Shown here piece by piece: positions 42,989 through 51,568 of a stretch of 64,000 nucleotides of DNA. This DNA comes from Ornithinimicrobium flavum. Lineage in GTDB: Bacteria; Actinomycetota; Actinomycetes; Actinomycetales; Dermatophilaceae. The stretch lies in NCBI RefSeq assembly GCF_004526345.1, contig NZ_CP038213.1, positions 1,364,001 through 1,428,000 of the forward strand. The letters are read 5' to 3'. The position numbers were made by a program, and so were the translations under genes. The number at the start of each line of letters is the position of its first letter. The first letter of the stretch is position 1. The notes beneath the pieces were generated by a model, which was given only the letters and a program-made list of their open reading frames with translations, was not told the DNA's origin and did not search any database.

Positions 42989-44435
42989 ATGCGCGACGAC
43001 GCACGCGACCTGCTGGTCCGGCTGAGGCACGCCCTGACCAGCCTGGCGCCGATCCTCGCCGTGGTCCTCGCCTTCCAGGTGCTGGTCATCCGCGAGGTCC
43101 CGCCGGACCTGGGCACGCTCGTCGTGGGGATGCTCGTCGTCGCGCTGGGCATCGCGGTCTTCCTCCAGGGTCTGGACCTCAGCGTCTTCCCCCTCGGGAG
43201 GAGCCTGGCATCCCAGTTCACCCAGCGACGGGCCCTGGTGCCGCTGCTCGCCTTCGGCTTCGCTCTCGGCGCGGCCGCGGTGGTGGCCGAGCCCGCCCTC
43301 ATCGCCGTCGCCGACCAGGCCGAGCTGATCAGCGCCGGCCGGATCGACGCCCTGACCCTGCGCCTGCTCATCGCCGGGTCGGTGGGGGCGGTCATCACGC
43401 TCGGCATCCTGCGCGCGGTCCTCGGGTGGCGGGTCCACCGGTTCGTCATCACCGGCTACCTCGTGGTCATCCTCGTCACGTATGCGGCACCTCCGGAGAT
43501 CGTCGGCCTCGCCTACGACTCCGGCGGGGTCACGACCAACATCGTCACCGTCCCCCTGGTCGCGGCCATCGGGCTGGGGCTGGTGGCGTCCCTGGGCGGT
43601 CGGACCCCGCTGCTGCACGGCTTCGGCCTCGTGGGCCTGGCCGTGCTGGTGCCGATGATCACCGTGCAGGTCTACGGGATGGTCGTCTACCGGGGGGCCA
43701 CAGGAGAGACGGTGCCCGACGCGGTGGTCCCCGAACGCAGGGCGAACGTCGGGATCGACGGGGTGGCGGACGTGCTCGCCGGCCTGCTCGGCATGCTGGG
43801 CGACGTCGCGCTGCTCGCGGGGTGCCCCACCCCGCGCGGGTGGCGGTCGGCTTCCTGCTGGTGCTGCTGGGGCTCTACGCCTTCGTCGTCGGCCTCAAGC
43901 TGGGGCTGCTGCCGCTGGGTGCCCTGCTGGCCGACCAGCTCGTCGCGAAGGACGTGCCCGCGCTCATCCTGCTCTTCGCCTTCCTCGTCGGCTTCTCCAC
44001 CACCATGGCCGAGCCGGCGCTGGTGGCCATCGCCGGGCAGGCGGAGGACGCGGCGCCGGGACGGGTGCGGGCCACCGTGCTGCGGGTCGCGGTGGCGGTG
44101 GGGGTCGGGACCGGCATCACGGTCGGGACCGCCCGGATCCTGGCCGGCGACCCGCTGCACCTCTACATGATCGGCGGCTACGGCCTGGTCATCCTGCTCA
44201 CCCTGCTGGCCCCGCCGGGGATCGTCGCCCTGCCTTCGACCTCGGTGGGGTGACCACCTCGGAGATCACCGTCCCGGTGGTCACGGCCCTGGGGATCGGG
44301 CTGGCCACCGGTGTCGCGGGCCGCGACCCGCTGATCGACGGGTTCGGGCTGATCGCCTTCGCCTCGATGTTCCCGGTGCTCACCGTGCTCGGATATGCCA
44401 TCATCCAGGATCGACTCCCGAGGAGGATTCGATGA
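42989..44435 (+). pseudogene. DUF1538 membrane protein, two frame breaks (43822 and 44232)
   Basis: Duplicated-repeat DUF1538 membrane protein, about 481 residues if restored. ATG 42989 follows GAGGGAGA. First repeat: LDLSVFPLGRSLASQF, PALIAVADQAELIS, and a GGVTTNIVTVPLVAAIGLG segment. The frame then breaks in a GGGG run at 43819-43822; the second repeat continues as [19 protein letters not shown] in the next frame. A second break at 44232 hides the [19 protein letters not shown] end in the third frame. Each is repaired by one extra G. Its stop overlaps the P-II-like start. DUF1538 proteins are often paired with P-II-like and CBS proteins and may be regulated transporters. Confidence 0.82.
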
Positions 44436-44785
44436 AGTTCGTCGTCGTGGTCGCCATCACCCCCGAGGAGATGGAGGAGGAGGCGGTGCATCGGGCCCAG
44501 GCCCAGGGCGCCGCGGGCGTGACGGTCCTGTCCGCGAAGGGCTTGAGCGCCGAGGCGCGCAGGACCTTCTTCGGGCTGACCTTCGAGGGGTCGCAGAGCG
44601 TGCTGGTCATGGTCGTGGCCCGCCACGTGGCCCTGGGGATCCTCAAGGCCATGCGCGACCTGCTCGTGCGGGAGGGGGGCGACTCCCGGGGGCTGGCCTT
44701 CAGCCTGCCCGTCGAGCACGTCGCCGGGCTCGACATGGAGCAGGTGCTGGCCTTCGACAAGCGCCTGCACCAGAAGGAAGGCTGA
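44432..44785 (+). CDS. P-II-like signalling protein
   Basis: 117 residues from ATG 44432 overlapping the DUF1538 reading frame end. Predicted ferredoxin-like fold ([39 protein letters not shown]), similar in size to GlnB-type trimers but without the usual uridylylated Tyr in a recognisable T-loop. Position between DUF1538 and a CBS protein suggests it regulates the transporter in response to a small ligand. Confidence 0.65.
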   Translation: MKFVVVVAITPEEMEEEAVHRAQAQGAAGVTVLSAKGLSAEARRTFFGLTFEGSQSVLVMVVARHVALGILKAMRDLLVREGGDSRGLAFSLPVEHVAGLDMEQVLAFDKRLHQKEG

Positions 44786-44790
44786 GCCGC

Positions 44791-45207
44791 ATGCTCACCG
44801 TGGCCGACATCATGATCACCGACGTCTACCGGGTCTCGCCGTTCGCCACCCTGCGCGAGGCCCTGCTCCTCATGGGGGAGCGGGGCGTCAAGAGCCTCGT
44901 CGTGGACCGCCGGGGCGAGCACGACTCCTTCGGGCTGCTGGCCTACTCCCACATCCTGCGCACGATCGTGGCGGAGGAGGGCGACATCGACCTCATCAAC
45001 GTCTACGACGTCGCGCTCACCCCGGTCATCACCGTGGCGCCCGAGCTGTCCGTCCGCAACGCCGCCGCGATGATGGACCGCTACCGGCTCAACCGGCTGG
45101 TCGTCACGCAGCAGAACTCCCTGGTGGGACTGGTGACGATGAACGACATCGTCGCCCGGATCATCGCCAGCCTCGACGAGGGGCAGTCCCCGCTCTCGCA
45201 CGTCTGA
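44791..45207 (+). CDS. CBS-domain pair protein
   Basis: 138 residues from ATG 44791, 5 bases after the P-II-like stop. Two CBS motifs: MITDVYRVSPFATLREALLL and VALTPVITVAPELSVRNAAA, each followed by the expected strand and helix (GLLAYSHILRTIV; GLVTMNDIVARII). Probably a stand-alone Bateman module that binds adenine nucleotides and gates the DUF1538 protein. Confidence 0.88.
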   Translation: MLTVADIMITDVYRVSPFATLREALLLMGERGVKSLVVDRRGEHDSFGLLAYSHILRTIVAEEGDIDLINVYDVALTPVITVAPELSVRNAAAMMDRYRLNRLVVTQQNSLVGLVTMNDIVARIIASLDEGQSPLSHV

Positions 45208-45245
45208 GCCGGGCGCGCCGTGCCGTCCCGACGGTCGGGGGCGCC

Positions 45246-46268
45246 TCAGACCCGGACGAGCAGCTTGCCGAAGTTCCTGCCCTCGAGCATGCCGATGAAG
45301 GCCTCCGGGGCGCTCTCCAGCCCGTCGACGACGTCCTCCCGGTAGCGCAGCCGCCCGTCCCGCACCCACGCCGTGGCCTCGTCGAGGAAGTCGTCGTGCA
45401 TCTCCGGCACGAACTCGTTCTGGATGAACCCCCGGAGGGTGAGGCTCCTGGACAGGACCAGGGAGAGGAAGCCGGGCAGGCGGTCCCGGCGCTCCAGGTC
45501 GGCGCCGTTGTACTGCGCCACCAGGCCGCACACCGGGATCCGGGCGTAGAGGTTGAGCAGCGGCATCACGGCCTCGGCGACGTGGCCCCCGACGTTCTCG
45601 AAGTAGACGTCGATCCCGTCGGGCACGGCCTCGGCCAGCCTGGCCCGGAAGTCCGGGTCGCGGTGGTCGACCGCCGCGTCGAACCCGAACTCCTCCAGCA
45701 GGGCCCGGCACTTCTCCGGCCCGCCGGCGATGCCGACGGCGCGGGCGCCCCTGATCCTCGCGATCTGCCCGACGGCCGAGCCGACCGGTCCGGTGGCCGC
45801 CGCGACGACGACGGTCTCGCCGGCCTTCGGCTGCCCGATCCTCAGCAGGCCGGAGTATGCGGTGAAGCCGGGCATCCCCAGCACGCCCAGGGCCGTGGAC
45901 ACGGGCGCCGCCGAGGGGTCCAGCCTTCGCACGTGGGTGCCGTCGACGACGGCGTGCGACTGCCACCCGGCCCCGGCCAGCACGTGGTCGCCCACGGCCA
46001 GGTCCGGGTGCCGGGACTCCAGCACCTCGCCGACCGTGCCGCCCATCATGACGTCGCCCACCTCGAGGGGCGCGGCGTACGACCTCGCCGTGCTCATCCG
46101 CCCCCGCATGTAGGGGTCGAGGGAGAGGTAGACGGTGCGCAGCAGCACCTGCCCGTCGCCCACCGTGGGAAGGTCGACGACCTCGGTCCGGAAGTTCTCC
46201 GGGGTCGGGGCGCCGTCCGGGCGGGAGGCGAGGACGATCCGGGTGCTGGTCGTGGGGTGGTCAGCCAT
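45246..46268 (-). CDS. NADP-dependent oxidoreductase, CurA/PTGR-like MDR
   Basis: 340 residues from ATG 46268. Opening LASRPDGAPTPENFRTE and LSLDPYMRGRM are signatures of the YncB/CurA-leukotriene B4 dehydrogenase group, zinc-free MDR double-bond reductases. Cofactor fold: VVAAATGPVGSAVGQIARIR. The first nine codons and upstream leader lie in a 52-bp sequence repeated 1.1 kb away at the start of the chimeric epimerase gene. Confidence 0.88.
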   Translation of the reverse strand: MADHPTTSTRIVLASRPDGAPTPENFRTEVVDLPTVGDGQVLLRTVYLSLDPYMRGRMSTARSYAAPLEVGDVMMGGTVGEVLESRHPDLAVGDHVLAGAGWQSHAVVDGTHVRRLDPSAAPVSTALGVLGMPGFTAYSGLLRIGQPKAGETVVVAAATGPVGSAVGQIARIRGARAVGIAGGPEKCRALLEEFGFDAAVDHRDPDFRARLAEAVPDGIDVYFENVGGHVAEAVMPLLNLYARIPVCGLVAQYNGADLERRDRLPGFLSLVLSRSLTLRGFIQNEFVPEMHDDFLDEATAWVRDGRLRYREDVVDGLESAPEAFIGMLEGRNFGKLLVRV

Positions 46269-46296
46269 GAGGGCCAGTCTGCCTGCCGGTCAGCCC
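46245..46296. repeat. 52-bp direct repeat, copy A (start of oxidoreductase gene)
   Basis: 49 of 52 bases match copy B at 47358-47409. The repeat covers the ATG, the first codons and the leader with GGCAGGCAGACTGG. Confidence 0.9.
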
Positions 46297-46557
46297 ACCC
46301 GGCCCAGCACGTGTCCCCGGGCCTCGGCATACCGCTCCCTCACCTGCGGTCCGTCCGCCCCCGGCGCGACCGTGGTCAGGCCCGGCAGCGGCCAGGACGG
46401 CGGTTCCGGCGTCGAGGCGAGGACCCAGGCCGCCTGCCGGGCGGCACCACCCGCGACGTACTCGTCGGGCTCCGGCACCAGCACCGGTGCCCCCAGCACG
46501 TCCGCCAGCGCCTGCCGGAGCGAGAGCGAGCGGGCGGCCCCCACCACCTGGTCCAGG
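46290..46557 (-). pseudogene. FGGY carbohydrate kinase, C-terminal fragment
   Basis: Residues SLSLRQALADVLGAPVLVPE, YVAGGAARQAAWVLA and VRERYAEARGHVL match the end of xylulokinase-like FGGY kinases. Everything upstream of VVGAARS is missing. The fragment is fused in frame to non-homologous sequence at a junction that carries a 12-bp inverted repeat, so it cannot form a kinase. Confidence 0.7.
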
Positions 46558-46577
46558 CCCGAGGTCCTGGACCAGGT
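46546..46577. repeat. 12-bp inverted repeat at rearrangement junction
   Basis: ACCTGGTCCAGG (46546-46557) and CCTGGACCAGGT (46566-46577), perfect arms 8 bases apart, mark where homology switches strand from kinase (minus) to oxidase (plus). This is what a microhomology-driven fold-back or inversion would leave. Confidence 0.8.
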
Positions 46578-46842
46578 CTGGGTCAAGCGCCGCACCGACC
46601 ACCCGGTCGGGCCGGACCTGGTCGAGGTGCTCGGCGCACGGCCCGCGGACGGGCCGAGGCACCCCATACCCGGGGTCGACCCGGCGCCCGCCACCGAGCA
46701 GGGCGGCGTGCCCGGGTCCTGGTGGACCCGCCTGCCCCACTTCCGCCTCGAGCACGTGCCCTCAGCCGGCCGGGAGATCCAGAGCGAGTGGCTGGTGCCG
46801 CGCCGCCACGCGGTGGCGGCGCTCGAGGAGGCCGGCAGGGTC
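46566..46842 (+). pseudogene. Alditol/xylitol oxidase (D-arabinono-lactone oxidase-like), C-terminal fragment
   Basis: On the plus strand, LDQVWVKRRTDHPVGPDLVE through WTRLPHFRLEHVPSAGREIQ and SEWLVPRRHAVAALEEA match the C-terminal part of FAD-dependent alditol oxidases. No FAD-binding N-terminal domain is present and the end is cut by epimerase sequence. It is inverted relative to both flanking fragments. Confidence 0.7.
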
Positions 46843-47381
46843 ACCCGGCACTCGTCGAGCGGCCGCCCGTCGCAGGTGAGGTAGGGGTGGAGGGAGGCGC
46901 CGAACGGTGCGGGTGCGGGGCCGGTGCTGGTGCCGGACACCGTGGCCGAGAGTCCGCGGTCGGCGTCGAGCTCGTAGGTGGAGGTGCACCGCACCTGGAA
47001 GGGGTAGCCGTAGGACTCCGGGAGGTCCAGCTCCCAGGTCACGCTGCTCGGCGTGCTCCCGGTCAGCTGCCACCGCTGGAAGGCGGCGAGCCCGTGCAGG
47101 GCTGCCCCGGTCTCCGGCTCGTTCACCGGCAGCTGGTAGGTCGTGCCGCCCACCTCGTAACGCCCGTCGACGACCCGGTTGGGCCAGGGCACGAGCGTGC
47201 GCCCGCGCCACGCGTCGTCGAGCTCGGTGCGGGGCACGGGGTCCACGAGGCGGTGCCCCCTGTGCGTCAGGCTGAGCAGGGTTGCGCCCACCTGACCGAC
47301 CGTCGCCTCGTAGTCGCCCGCCCGCAGGTCGACGACCGTGCCGTGGACGCTCGGGCTGCTGGTCGTGAGGTGTTCAGCCAT
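46843..47381 (-). pseudogene. Aldose 1-epimerase, N-terminal part only
   Basis: From the ATG at 47381 the frame reads HGTVVDLRAGDYEATVGQVG, RTLVPWPNRVVDGRYEVGGT, ALHGLAAFQRW and ASLHPYLTCDGRPLDECRVT, a good GalM-like N-terminal half. After ECRVTLPA the homology stops. The frame stays open to 46290 only because of GC bias, running antisense through the oxidase fragment and then the kinase fragment. A full epimerase needs about 120 more residues with the catalytic Glu. The predicted product is a chimera. Confidence 0.78.
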
Positions 47382-47409
47382 GGGGGCCAGTCTGCCTGCC
47401 GGTCAGCCC
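47358..47409. repeat. 52-bp direct repeat, copy B (start of epimerase fragment)
   Basis: Nearly identical to 46245-46296, including the ATG and leader; the copies are 1,113 bp apart and bracket the gene-fragment segment. Confidence 0.9.
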
Positions 47410-47420
47410 CGGCCGGGAGG

Positions 47421-47460
47421 GTGACCGGTTGGAGTCGTGATCACGACGTCAACCGGTCAC
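47421..47460. promoter_or_regulatory. 40-bp interrupted palindrome in divergent promoter region
   Basis: Outer arms GTGACCGGTTG and CAACCGGTCAC (11 bp, perfect) flank an inner perfect palindrome GTCGTGATCACGAC, with two-base spacers. The centre is between 47440 and 47441. It lies 40 bases upstream of the epimerase-fragment ATG and 27 bases upstream of the pRiA4b ORF-3-like gene. Likely a double operator or a stable hairpin. Confidence 0.8.
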
Positions 47461-47486
47461 GGTGTCGAGCCTCTACCCTCGTCCCC

Positions 47487-49004
47487 GTGAGCGACGACAA
47501 GGCCGAGGAGATCCGCAGGTGGGTGCAGGGGCTGTCGCCGACCGAGCTGCAGGGTGTGCTCGACGGCATCGGAGGCGCCCTGGGCTCCTTCACACTCGCG
47601 CCGGAGCGGCAGACGCACCAGATGCCGGAGCTGCCCGACCCGCCGGAGGAGACGTCCGCGCTGACCGTGCGGGTCGACGTGGACGACCTGAGGCCGGCGG
47701 TGTGGCGGCGGCTGGTGCTGCGCGGCGATCTGCTGCTCGATGAGCTGCACGCGGTCCTGCAGGCGGCGTTCGGCTGGCAGGACCACCATCTCCACAAGTT
47801 CTGGCCGGGCCCGCAGAAGCGGATCTGGCGGGGGCCGTCGTTCCTCACCGAGTTCGACCTGTCGGAGGGCGAGGAGGGCGTGCCGGAGTCGGAGGTGCAG
47901 CTCGACCAGCTGCTCCGGGCGAAGGGCGACCGGCTGTTCTACACCTACGACTTCGGTGACGACTGGACCTGCACCCTGAGGCTCGAGGCGGTCGGCCCGC
48001 TGGACGACGACGCCCCGCAAGCGGTCTGCACCGGCGGCCGCATGGCCGGACCGCTGGAAGACTGCGGGGGAGTCCCCGGTCACCAGGAGCTCGTCGAGGC
48101 CTACCTCGCCGACCCCTCCCTGCGCACCCTGGACCGCGAGCGCCGCGACTGGGTGCCGACCGGGTGGGACCCGACCGCCTTCGACCTGGAGGAGGTGGGG
48201 CACCGGCTGTCCCTGGTCGGGCTGACGACCGACGAGCTGCTCGAACGCCTCGCGCAGCCCGGCACCGGCGCCTCCTTCCCCGAGGTGCTCGAGCCGCTGC
48301 TCGACCTTGCGCTCCCCCCGGTGGTCGCCGAGCTGGCGGGGCTCGTCGAGCAGGCCCGCACCGGGGGCGAGCCGAGCACGGAGGACCTCGCGGAGATCGC
48401 CCGCCCCTACCGGTTCATGGTCGAGCTGGCCGGGCAGGACGGGATCCCGCTCACGTCGGCGGGCTGGATGAAGCCGGCCTTCGTCGAGCGGATCTACCAC
48501 GAGCTGGGTCTCGCCGACGACTGGATCGGCAAGGGCAACCGCGAGGACCTGACCGCTCCCGTCGCCGACCTGCGCAGCACCTGCCAGGAGCTGGGGCTGC
48601 TGCGGAGGTACAAGGGCCGTCTGGTGCGGACCCCGCTGGCGCGCGGGCTGAGCACGGACGAGGAGTATGTCGACGCGGTGGCGGGGCGTCTCCTTCGCCA
48701 CCGCAACACCTGGGTGGAGGTGGCGGGGGCCCTGCTCGCCCTGCTCACGGCCGCCGAGGGTGGACCCTCGCGGGAGCACGACGGCACGATCGCCCGGATC
48801 CTGACCGACTGCGGCCTGCGCACGACGCCGGGCGGGGTCGACCGGCGGCACGTCGCGGAGTGGGTCCGGCCCGTGTCGGCGGCGCTGCGTCGCGCCAGGG
48901 GTGAGCGGCTGCTGAGCCGGGGCGGCGCCGACCACGACCACCGGGCGGTGGTGCTGACCCGGCGGGCGCTGTGGCCCGGGGAGGACGGGCCGGTCACGGC
49001 GTAG
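47487..49004 (+). CDS. Plasmid pRiA4b ORF-3-like domain protein
   Basis: 505 residues from GTG 47487. Residues about 58-210 form the pRiA4b ORF-3 domain: TVRVDVDDLRPAVWRRLVL, HAVLQAAFGWQDHHLHKFW, DRLFYTYDFGDDWTCTLRLE and CTGGRMAGPLEDCGGVPGHQ. The remaining C-terminal about 280 residues are helical, without motifs I recognise. The family is widespread on chromosomes and plasmids with no confirmed activity. Its promoter contains the 40-bp palindrome. Confidence 0.82.
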   Translation: MSDDKAEEIRRWVQGLSPTELQGVLDGIGGALGSFTLAPERQTHQMPELPDPPEETSALTVRVDVDDLRPAVWRRLVLRGDLLLDELHAVLQAAFGWQDHHLHKFWPGPQKRIWRGPSFLTEFDLSEGEEGVPESEVQLDQLLRAKGDRLFYTYDFGDDWTCTLRLEAVGPLDDDAPQAVCTGGRMAGPLEDCGGVPGHQELVEAYLADPSLRTLDRERRDWVPTGWDPTAFDLEEVGHRLSLVGLTTDELLERLAQPGTGASFPEVLEPLLDLALPPVVAELAGLVEQARTGGEPSTEDLAEIARPYRFMVELAGQDGIPLTSAGWMKPAFVERIYHELGLADDWIGKGNREDLTAPVADLRSTCQELGLLRRYKGRLVRTPLARGLSTDEEYVDAVAGRLLRHRNTWVEVAGALLALLTAAEGGPSREHDGTIARILTDCGLRTTPGGVDRRHVAEWVRPVSAALRRARGERLLSRGGADHDHRAVVLTRRALWPGEDGPVTA

Positions 49005-49068
49005 TGCGGCCCGAACGCGACCGGCCAGGACGTTTCGGACCACGGGGGAGGCCTGGGAGGATGCACGG

Positions 49069-50757
49069 GTGACGGCGACGATCCAGGCCCGCGACGTGGC
49101 GGTCGGCCACGGAGCCACCCTGCTCTTCTCCGGCCTCGACCTCGTCGTCGCGCCGGGCGACGTCGTGGGGCTCGTCGGGCCCAACGGCGCCGGGAAGTCC
49201 ACCCTCCTGCACGTGCTCGCCGGTCGGCGGGCCCCCGAGGCCGGGCAGGTCGTCGTCTCGCCCAGGACCGCCCACCTCGGGCTCCTCACCCAGGAGTCCG
49301 ACGCGCTGGAGGGGGAGACGATCCGGCGATCCCTGGCCAGGCGGACCGGCGTCGCGGAGGCGGAGGCGCAGCTGGAGACTGCGGCGCAGCGGCTGGGGGA
49401 GCACCCGGAGGACGAGGCGAGCGGCACGGCATACTCCGCCGCCCTGGAGGCCTGGCTCGCGCTCGGCGGGGCGGACCTCGACGAGCGGGCCGAGGAGGTC
49501 GCCGCCCGCCTGGGCCTGGCCGTGGACCTGGACCGCGCGGTGAGCACGCTCTCGGGCGGGCAGGCCGCACGGGTGGGTCTGGCGGGGCTGCTGCTGTCGC
49601 GCTACGACGGCTACCTGCTCGACGAGCCGACCAACGACCTCGACGCGGCGGGCCTGGAGCTGCTGGAGGACTTCGTGCACGGCCTCGAGGCGCCGGTGGT
49701 GCTCGTCAGCCACGACCGGGCGTTCCTGTCGGCGACGGTGACCACGGTGGTGGAGATCGACCGCAGCCTGCAGCGGGTGGTGGCCTACGGGGGTGGCTAC
49801 GACGCCTACCTGGAGGAGCGGTCGATCACGCGGCGGCACGCACGGGAGGCCTACGAGGAGTATGCCGAGCGCCGGCGCGGCCTCGAGACCCGCGCCCGGA
49901 TGCAGCGTGAGTGGATGGCCAAGGGGGTGCGCAACGCCAACAAGAAGGCCGCGCGGCGCCAGGAGAAGGACAAGTTCGTCCGCGCCCACCAGGTGGCCAC
50001 CTCGGAGAAGCAGGCCGCCAAGGCGCGCCAGACGCAGCGGATGATCGAGCGGCTCGACGTCGTGGAGGAGCCGCGCAAGGAGTGGTCGCTGCAGTTCTCG
50101 ATCGCGCAGGCGCCCCGGTCCGGGGACGTCGTCGCGGTGGCGCGCGGTGCGGTGGTGCGCCGCTCGGGACCCACGGGGTCGTTCACGCTCGGGCCCGTCG
50201 ACCTGCAGCTCGACCTGGGCGACCGGGTGGCGATCACCGGGCCGAACGGCTCCGGCAAGACGACGCTGCTCGCCCTGCTCCTCGGCCAGGTGGCGCCCGA
50301 CGAGGGGACGGTGTCGCTCGGCTCACGGGTCCTCGTGGGGGAGGTCGACCAGGCGCGGCGGATGCTCGACGCCGCCGACGAGACACCGTTGGCGCGGGTG
50401 CTGGCCCTGGAGCTGCCGGAGTGGACCGACGCCGACCGGCGCACGCTGCTGGCGAAGTTCGGCCTGGCGGGTGGTCATGTCGGTCGGCCGGTGTCGACGC
50501 TGTCGCCGGGGGAGCGGACGCGCGCCGCGCTGGCGCTGCTGCAGGCCCGCGGCGTCAACCTGCTGGTCCTCGACGAGCCGACCAACCACCTCGACCTGCC
50601 GGCGATCGAGCAGCTGGAGCAGGCCCTGGACGCCTTCGACGGCACGCTCCTGCTGGTGACGCACGACCGCCGGATGCTGGAGACGGTGCGGCTGACGCGT
50701 CGCTGGGAGGTGGACGCCGGTCAGGTGGACGAGGTGCTGCCCGGGGCCGCTCAGTAG
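49069..50757 (+). CDS. ABC-F family ATPase (ribosome-associated or resistance type)
   Basis: 562 residues from GTG 49069: two ABC domains without membrane segments. Walker A motifs are GPNGAGKST and GPNGSGKTT; signatures are LSGGQ and LSPGE; Walker B segments end LLDEPTNDLD and VLDEPTNHLD. The inter-domain linker (about 245-345) is basic and helical (NANKKAARRQEKDK), as in proteins that enter the ribosomal E site. Housekeeping translation factor versus antibiotic-resistance member cannot be decided from sequence. Confidence 0.92.
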   Translation: MTATIQARDVAVGHGATLLFSGLDLVVAPGDVVGLVGPNGAGKSTLLHVLAGRRAPEAGQVVVSPRTAHLGLLTQESDALEGETIRRSLARRTGVAEAEAQLETAAQRLGEHPEDEASGTAYSAALEAWLALGGADLDERAEEVAARLGLAVDLDRAVSTLSGGQAARVGLAGLLLSRYDGYLLDEPTNDLDAAGLELLEDFVHGLEAPVVLVSHDRAFLSATVTTVVEIDRSLQRVVAYGGGYDAYLEERSITRRHAREAYEEYAERRRGLETRARMQREWMAKGVRNANKKAARRQEKDKFVRAHQVATSEKQAAKARQTQRMIERLDVVEEPRKEWSLQFSIAQAPRSGDVVAVARGAVVRRSGPTGSFTLGPVDLQLDLGDRVAITGPNGSGKTTLLALLLGQVAPDEGTVSLGSRVLVGEVDQARRMLDAADETPLARVLALELPEWTDADRRTLLAKFGLAGGHVGRPVSTLSPGERTRAALALLQARGVNLLVLDEPTNHLDLPAIEQLEQALDAFDGTLLLVTHDRRMLETVRLTRRWEVDAGQVDEVLPGAAQ

Positions 50758-51568
50758 CTGGCGCGCTCCTCCCGGTCGCCCGCCCCGAACTCGGCGGCGA
50801 GCGCCTCCGAGCCGCGGGCCAGCAGGGCGACGTCGGCCCCGGCCAGCAGGAAGGCCGCGCCGTCGTCGAGGTAGCTCCGCGCCACCTGCGCGTCGAAGGC
50901 GTTGACGCCGACCGGTGTGCCGGCGTCACGGACCGCCTGGAAGGCCCGCCGGACGGCGGCGACCACCTCGGGGTGGGCCTGCTGGCCGAGCAGCCCCATG
51001 GAGGCAGACAGGTCCGACGGGCCGACGAAGACGCCGTCCACGCCGTCGACCGCCGCGATGGCGCCGGCGTTCTCGACCCCCTCGGCCGTCTCGATCTGCA
51101 CGAACAGCGAGACGTGCTCGGCGGCGTCGGCGAGGTAGCCCTCCACCCGGTTCCACCGCGCGGAGCGGGCCAGGGCCGAGCCGACCCCGCGACGGCCGTG
51201 CGGCGGGTAGCGCACGGCCTCCACCAGGGCCCGCGCCTCCGGGGCCGAGGAGACCATCGGCACGAGCAGGGTCTGCGCGCCGAGGTCCAGCACCTGCTTG
51301 ATCGCCACCGGGTCACCGCTGGGGACACGCACCACGGGGATCACCGGGTATGCGGCCACCGCCTGCAGCTGGGTGAGGACCGACTCGAGCCCGTTGGGGG
51401 AGTGCTCCATGTCGATCAGCAGCCAGTCCACCCGGAGCCGGCGCAGATCTCGGCGACCAGCGGGCTACCGGAGCAGACCCAGATGCCGACGAGGGGCCTC
51501 CCGTCGTCCCCGCGGTCCTCCTGCGCGGCGAGGGCGTGGCGCAGCGTCGGGCTCAGACGAAACGGCAC
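50751..51568 (-). pseudogene. hpaI: HpaI-like 4-hydroxy-2-oxoheptanedioate aldolase, frame broken near 51431
   Basis: Class II HpcH/HpaI aldolase that would split 4-hydroxy-2-oxoheptane-1,7-dioate into pyruvate and succinate semialdehyde, the last step of the homoprotocatechuate route. The N-terminus from GTG 51568 reads FRLSPTLRHALAAQED to LVGIWVCSGSPLVAEICAGSG, then frames into a stop. DWLLIDMEHSPNGL onward lies in the next frame, with metal ligands in VQIETAEG and VGPSDLSASMG. One G added to the GGG run at 51431-51433 (SG-VDWLL) repairs it. It overlaps the hydratase gene by 16 bases. Confidence 0.87.

Noticed and set aside
46290..47381. Intact 363-residue aldose 1-epimerase
   Set aside because: Only the N-terminal part is epimerase-like; the rest is antisense oxidase and kinase sequence.
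47421..47460. Insertion-sequence end
   Set aside because: No transposase, no second copy and no target-site duplication were seen; an operator or hairpin is simpler.
45396..47486. N-terminal extension of the pRiA4b ORF-3-like protein
   Set aside because: The upstream open frame runs antisense to other genes and through the palindrome; the conserved domain and a suitable GTG start at 47487.
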